Source: CAYSCZ01 sp964429655 (GTDB taxonomy: Bacteria > Bacteroidota > Bacteroidia > Cytophagales > Cyclobacteriaceae). From it: 18,921 nt of DNA. Under the pieces are notes generated by a model. It made no database searches, was not told the DNA's origin, and saw nothing but the letters and a program-made list of their open reading frames with translations. The translations under genes and the position numbers were made by a program. The stretch is taken from contig CAYSCZ010000056.1 in NCBI GenBank assembly GCA_964429655.1, positions 1 through 18,921 of the forward strand. The letters run 5' to 3'. This document shows positions 16,348 to 18,921 of the stretch, piece by piece (the stretch's first letter is position 1; each line of letters starts with the position of its first letter).

Positions 16348-17142
16348 ATGGACGCACAGATCTGGACATATATTATGGTAGGTGGTACATTTGCCATCTA
16401 TCTTGGTGTTGCCATCTGGGCTAAAGCCGGATCAACAAAGGAATTTTATGTAGCTGGTGGAGGTGTACACCCGGTTGCAAATGGAATGGCCACTGCGGCA
16501 GACTGGATGTCGGCTGCTTCTTTTCTTTCTATGGCCGGATTAATTTCATTCATGGGATTTGGAGGGGCTCAATATTTGATGGGATGGACAGGCGGTTACG
16601 TTCTTCTGGCTTTATTACTGGCTCCTTACCTTAGAAAGTTTGGAAAATTCACAGTGCCGGATTTTATCGGTGAAAGTTATTATTCTAAGCAAGCCCGTTT
16701 GGTTGCTTTGATCTGTGCACTATTTGTTTCATTTACTTACGTTGTTGGCCAAATGAAAGGGGTGGGCGTTGCGTTTGCCCGGTTCTTAAATGTTCCGTTC
16801 GAAACAGGTGTATTTATAGGTATTGGGATTGTTTTCTTCTATGCCGTACTTGGGGGCATGAAAGGAATCACCTATACCCAGGTTGCACAGTACTGCGTGT
16901 TGATCTTCGCTTTTACGGTGCCCGCAATCTATATTTCACTTCAAATGACGGGAAATCCGATCCCGCAACTAGGATTTGGAGTAAAGACCATGGATGGAAA
17001 GTATCTGCTGGATACCCTCAATCAACTTTCTATTGATCTCGGATTTTCAGAATATACAGCTGTTAATAAAGGAAACATCGCCAATATGTTTTTTATCACA
17101 GCAGCTTTAATGTTTGGCGCAGCGGGACTCCCGCACGTATGA
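16348..17142 (+). pseudogene. Sodium:solute symporter (VC_2705 type), truncated
   Basis: The first 264 residues match the VC_2705 subfamily of the SSS transporters: an N-terminal helix, the GGGVHPVANGMATAADWMSAASF sodium-site helix, FTVPDFIGESYYSK, FVSFTYVVGQMKGVG and MFGAAGLPHV. Related proteins are about 550-600 residues with 13 or so helices and continue after GLPHV with a VRFF-type segment. Here a TGA follows GLPHV at once, and the next bases encode the middle of a DUF294 protein in another frame. More than half of the transporter is therefore missing, and it is unlikely to work. The cause is a deletion or a misjoin. Substrates in the family are often short carboxylates such as acetate; which one is not shown here. 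Confidence 0.82.
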
Positions 17143-18111
17143 TAAAACAGAAGTTTTACTAAAGGAATACCTTAATCAAAATATTAATACCTCATTAGTT
17201 GCTGCCCTGATAACCCGGATTAACGACACGATCATCGAAAAAGCGATCTATGCCGCTATTGAAGATCATAAAGAAACAGAAAATATTGACTTCTGCTGGC
17301 TGCACCTGGGCAGTGAAGGACGTAAAGAGCAGCACTAAGAACCGATCAGGATAATGCCATCCTTTTTGCTGATTCTGAGAATAATTCAAAAACTCAAACG
17401 ATCTTACTGAAATTGGCTGAGAAGGTCAATGATAACCTGGAATTATGTGGGTTTGAAAAATGTCCGGCAAATATCATGGTCCGTAATCCACAATATTGTT
17501 AACCTTTATCCACCTGGAAGAAATATTTTAGTGAATGGATAAAAACACCGGAACCCAAATCAGTGATGAATACCACCATCTTTTTTGACTTCAGGCCTGG
17601 TTTTGGCAATAGTCTGTTAGCAGATGAGCTTGGAGACCATTTAACCGGATTGTTGAAGGGCAATGAGTTGTTTCTCAATTTTCTGGCAAAAAATTCATTG
17701 CAAAACCCTGCCCCGCTGTCATTTTTCAAAAATTTCCTGGTTGAACGAAGTGGAGAACATAAAAATGAGTTTGATATTAAAAGAAGAGGCATGATGCCTA
17801 TATCTGATGCTGCACGTTTGTTGCTTTTGGACCACTTTGTGGTCAACATCCAAAATACAATAGAACGACTCAAAAAACTGGCAGAATTGGAACCTTCAAA
17901 CAAAAGCATCTATGAATCTGCAGCTGATGCTTATGAGATCTTCCTGGCTCATCGTACAAAAAATGGACTGGAACGCGGGGATACCGGTCGATACATCAAT
18001 TTAGGCACGCTCAATAAACTTGAGAAACAGATCCTTAAAAATGCTTTTCATTCCATCAAAGAACTCCAGGATATTATTAAGGTGCGATTTCAGCAAGCAT
18101 ATTTTAATTAA
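17138..18111 (+). pseudogene. DUF294 nucleotidyltransferase, 5'-truncated with frameshift and stop
   Basis: The remnant begins abruptly at about TYDKTEVLLKEYLN, right at the symporter break. It contains the GlnD-like nucleotidyltransferase centre: LGSEGRKEQ, then in another frame LRTDQDNAILFAD. Adding one A between 17332 and 17333 would read Gln-Thr-Leu-Arg-Thr-Asp-Gln, so a one-base deletion is the likely frameshift. A TAA at 17500-17502 stands where CAA (Gln) would fit before PLSTWKKYFSEW. The frame then stays open to 18111 and covers the DUF294_C part (TIFFDFRPGFGN and helices). Intact relatives are about 600-650 residues with N-terminal cyclic-nucleotide-binding and CBS domains, absent here. 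These proteins usually follow DUF4212/symporter genes and are thought to regulate them. Not functional as it stands. Confidence 0.82.
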
Positions 18112-18114
18112 AGC

Positions 18115-18765
18115 ATGTTCCCCTGGTTTACTCAACGAAAAGTAAAGGTCCAGCCGCAGTGGTTGACTGATTACCTTAATCTTGACTTCTCTGGTTTTAG
18201 AAAATATCCTATAGATGAGGCAATATTTATAGCACTTGATTGCGAGACGACCGGATTATACAGGACGGATGATATTCTTACCATTGGCGCTGTAAAATGT
18301 AAGCAAAATGAGATAATGATAAATGACGTCCTTGATCAGCATTATCCCAAAAAAAAAGTTGGCCCTTCATCAGAAATACACGGAATATTGAGTTTAAGAA
18401 CAAGTGATGAAGTAAGTGTATTACTCAGGGAATTAATATCATACATAAGTAACCATCCAATCATTGGCCATAATATTGCCTTCTACGTTGACATGATCAA
18501 CAGGGCGCTAAAAAAAACCTAAGGCACTAAGCTTAGAAACCAGGTACTGGATACAGCCCGGCTGGCGATACGCCTTGATCCAGTTAAATATGAGCGGTCA
18601 GTTGGCGGCAAAGCCGTGCTAAATCTTGATGATTTATGCAAATCGTTTAACATCAGGATTGAAAACCGGCACACAGCTCTGGGGGATGCTTACCTTACAG
18701 CCCAGCTTTTTCAGCGTTTAATAAATCGTTTAAGAAAACGAGGCGTTGAAATTATGGCTTTATAA
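18115..18765 (+). pseudogene. DnaQ-type 3'-5' exonuclease with nonsense codon and altered active site
   Basis: A 216-codon frame resembling the DEDDh exonucleases encoded after DUF294 genes. ExoI is intact (D42-C-E-T-T-G-L48), and ExoIII is intact (H186-T-A-L-G-D191). The ExoII motif reads HNIAFY (Y124) where the family has HNxxFD, so a metal-binding Asp is lost; GAC to TAC is a single change. A TAA at 18520-18522 follows LKKT, and the same frame continues with GTKLRNQVLDTARLAIRLDP through to the natural stop after IMAL. Two separate lesions point to a dead gene. It starts 3 bp after the DUF294 remnant. Confidence 0.85.
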
Positions 18766-18767
18766 AT

Positions 18768-18800
18768 AAAAAACCCTGCACACATCCGCATGAAGGGTTT
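18768..18800 (-). terminator. Terminator-like hairpin after the exonuclease remnant
   Basis: AAACCCT (18771-18777) pairs with AGGGTTT (18794-18800) across a 16-base loop. Read on the minus strand, the stem is followed by a run of six T (18773-18768), which suits an intrinsic terminator for leftward transcription entering from the repeat. On the plus strand the T-run is short. Its right arm overlaps the start of the 54-bp repeat. Confidence 0.4.
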
Positions 18801-18851
18801 AACCCAGAATTGTCATTAGACGTTCTATTACATGGTTAAATCACTTCAAAT
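18798..18851 (+). repeat. Right copy of the 54-bp terminal inverted repeat
   Basis: Reverse complement of bases 1-54 with one mismatch (C at 18822). Its outer edge shares four bases with the start of the compound hairpin at 18848. The two copies point in opposite directions, with the hairpin side outward. I do not recognise a transposase or known element. Confidence 0.85.
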
Positions 18852-18921
18852 CAGACACTTAACATATTATTGGCTCGTCACCATAGCGATGCTATGCCTC
18901 CTCGACCTAAGTGCCTGATTT
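18848..18921. repeat. REP-like compound hairpin at the window end
   Basis: AAATCAGACACTTA (18848-18861) pairs with TAAGTGCCTGATTT (18908-18921), 13 of 14 pairs; the mismatch is A-C on this strand and a G-T wobble on the other. Inside, GG-TCG (18872-18877, one C bulged) pairs with CGACC (18903-18907), and at the core CATAGC (18882-18887) pairs with GCTATG (18891-18896) over a GAT loop. The outer stem closes on the last base of the window. Layered imperfect stems with bulges are typical of REP elements mobilised by RAYT-type Y1 transposases or of IS200/IS605 ends; the link is inferred. Confidence 0.65.

Noticed and set aside
18857..18914. attC-like integron recombination site
   Set aside because: ACTTAAC fits the RYYYAAC box, but no matching GTTRRRY box exists on the other side of the hairpin and no integrase or cassette array is present.

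Overview
The window looks like a chromosomal piece of a Bacteroidota bacterium, most likely of the Cytophagales or a related marine lineage. The evidence is the low-GC DNA, the absence of Shine-Dalgarno sequences, a TAnnTTTG-type promoter element, and lineage-typical families: OstA-like protein, Rpb6-type omega subunit, DUF4835/PorD-like protein, DUF4212 with a VC_2705-type symporter, and a Bacteroidota-type FabI. The lineage is inferred from family content; no rRNA is present.

Layout. The left edge (1-304) is a 54-bp repeat running into the C-terminal part of a DinB-like gene. A small unknown gene (478-696) follows, converging on a minus-strand pair: tilS and a cyclic-nucleotide-binding protein coupled to it by a stop/start overlap. 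From 2593 to 9441 there is a rightward housekeeping block: OstA-like protein, BamD lipoprotein, omega subunit, CoaBC, PorD/DUF4835, a 73-aa possible Sm-like protein, and RecN. Outer-membrane biogenesis, CoA synthesis, transcription and DNA repair are packed with near-zero spacing. A DUF3108 exported protein (minus) faces recN. Next comes a tightly overlapping trio: an alpha/beta hydrolase, a PlsC-like acyltransferase and a divergent PlsC-like protein. Then fabI and ispE overlap or nearly abut, followed by a 318-bp non-coding stretch.

The right third (14935-18765) is a solute-uptake locus: porin (interrupted by 100 Ns), DUF4212 small subunit, sodium:solute symporter, DUF294 nucleotidyltransferase and a DnaQ-type exonuclease. 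It is clearly damaged. The symporter stops after 264 residues at a junction that enters the middle of the DUF294 gene, which implies that about half of each gene was lost. The DUF294 remnant has a one-base deletion and a nonsense codon. The exonuclease has a nonsense codon and an Asp-to-Tyr change in its ExoII motif. This is either a decaying (possibly duplicate) locus or a misassembly; the independent point lesions favour real decay.

Both window ends carry the same 54-bp sequence in inverted orientation (1-54 and 18798-18851, one mismatch). The right copy continues into a compound hairpin that closes exactly at the last base. This looks like a dispersed REP- or MITE-like element at which the assembly broke.

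I see no CRISPR array, phage, toxin-antitoxin or recognisable defence system. The most novel points are the terminal repeat/hairpin element, the decayed symporter locus, the divergent acyltransferase trio, the small Sm-like candidate between porD and recN, and the cyclic-nucleotide-binding protein coupled to tilS.
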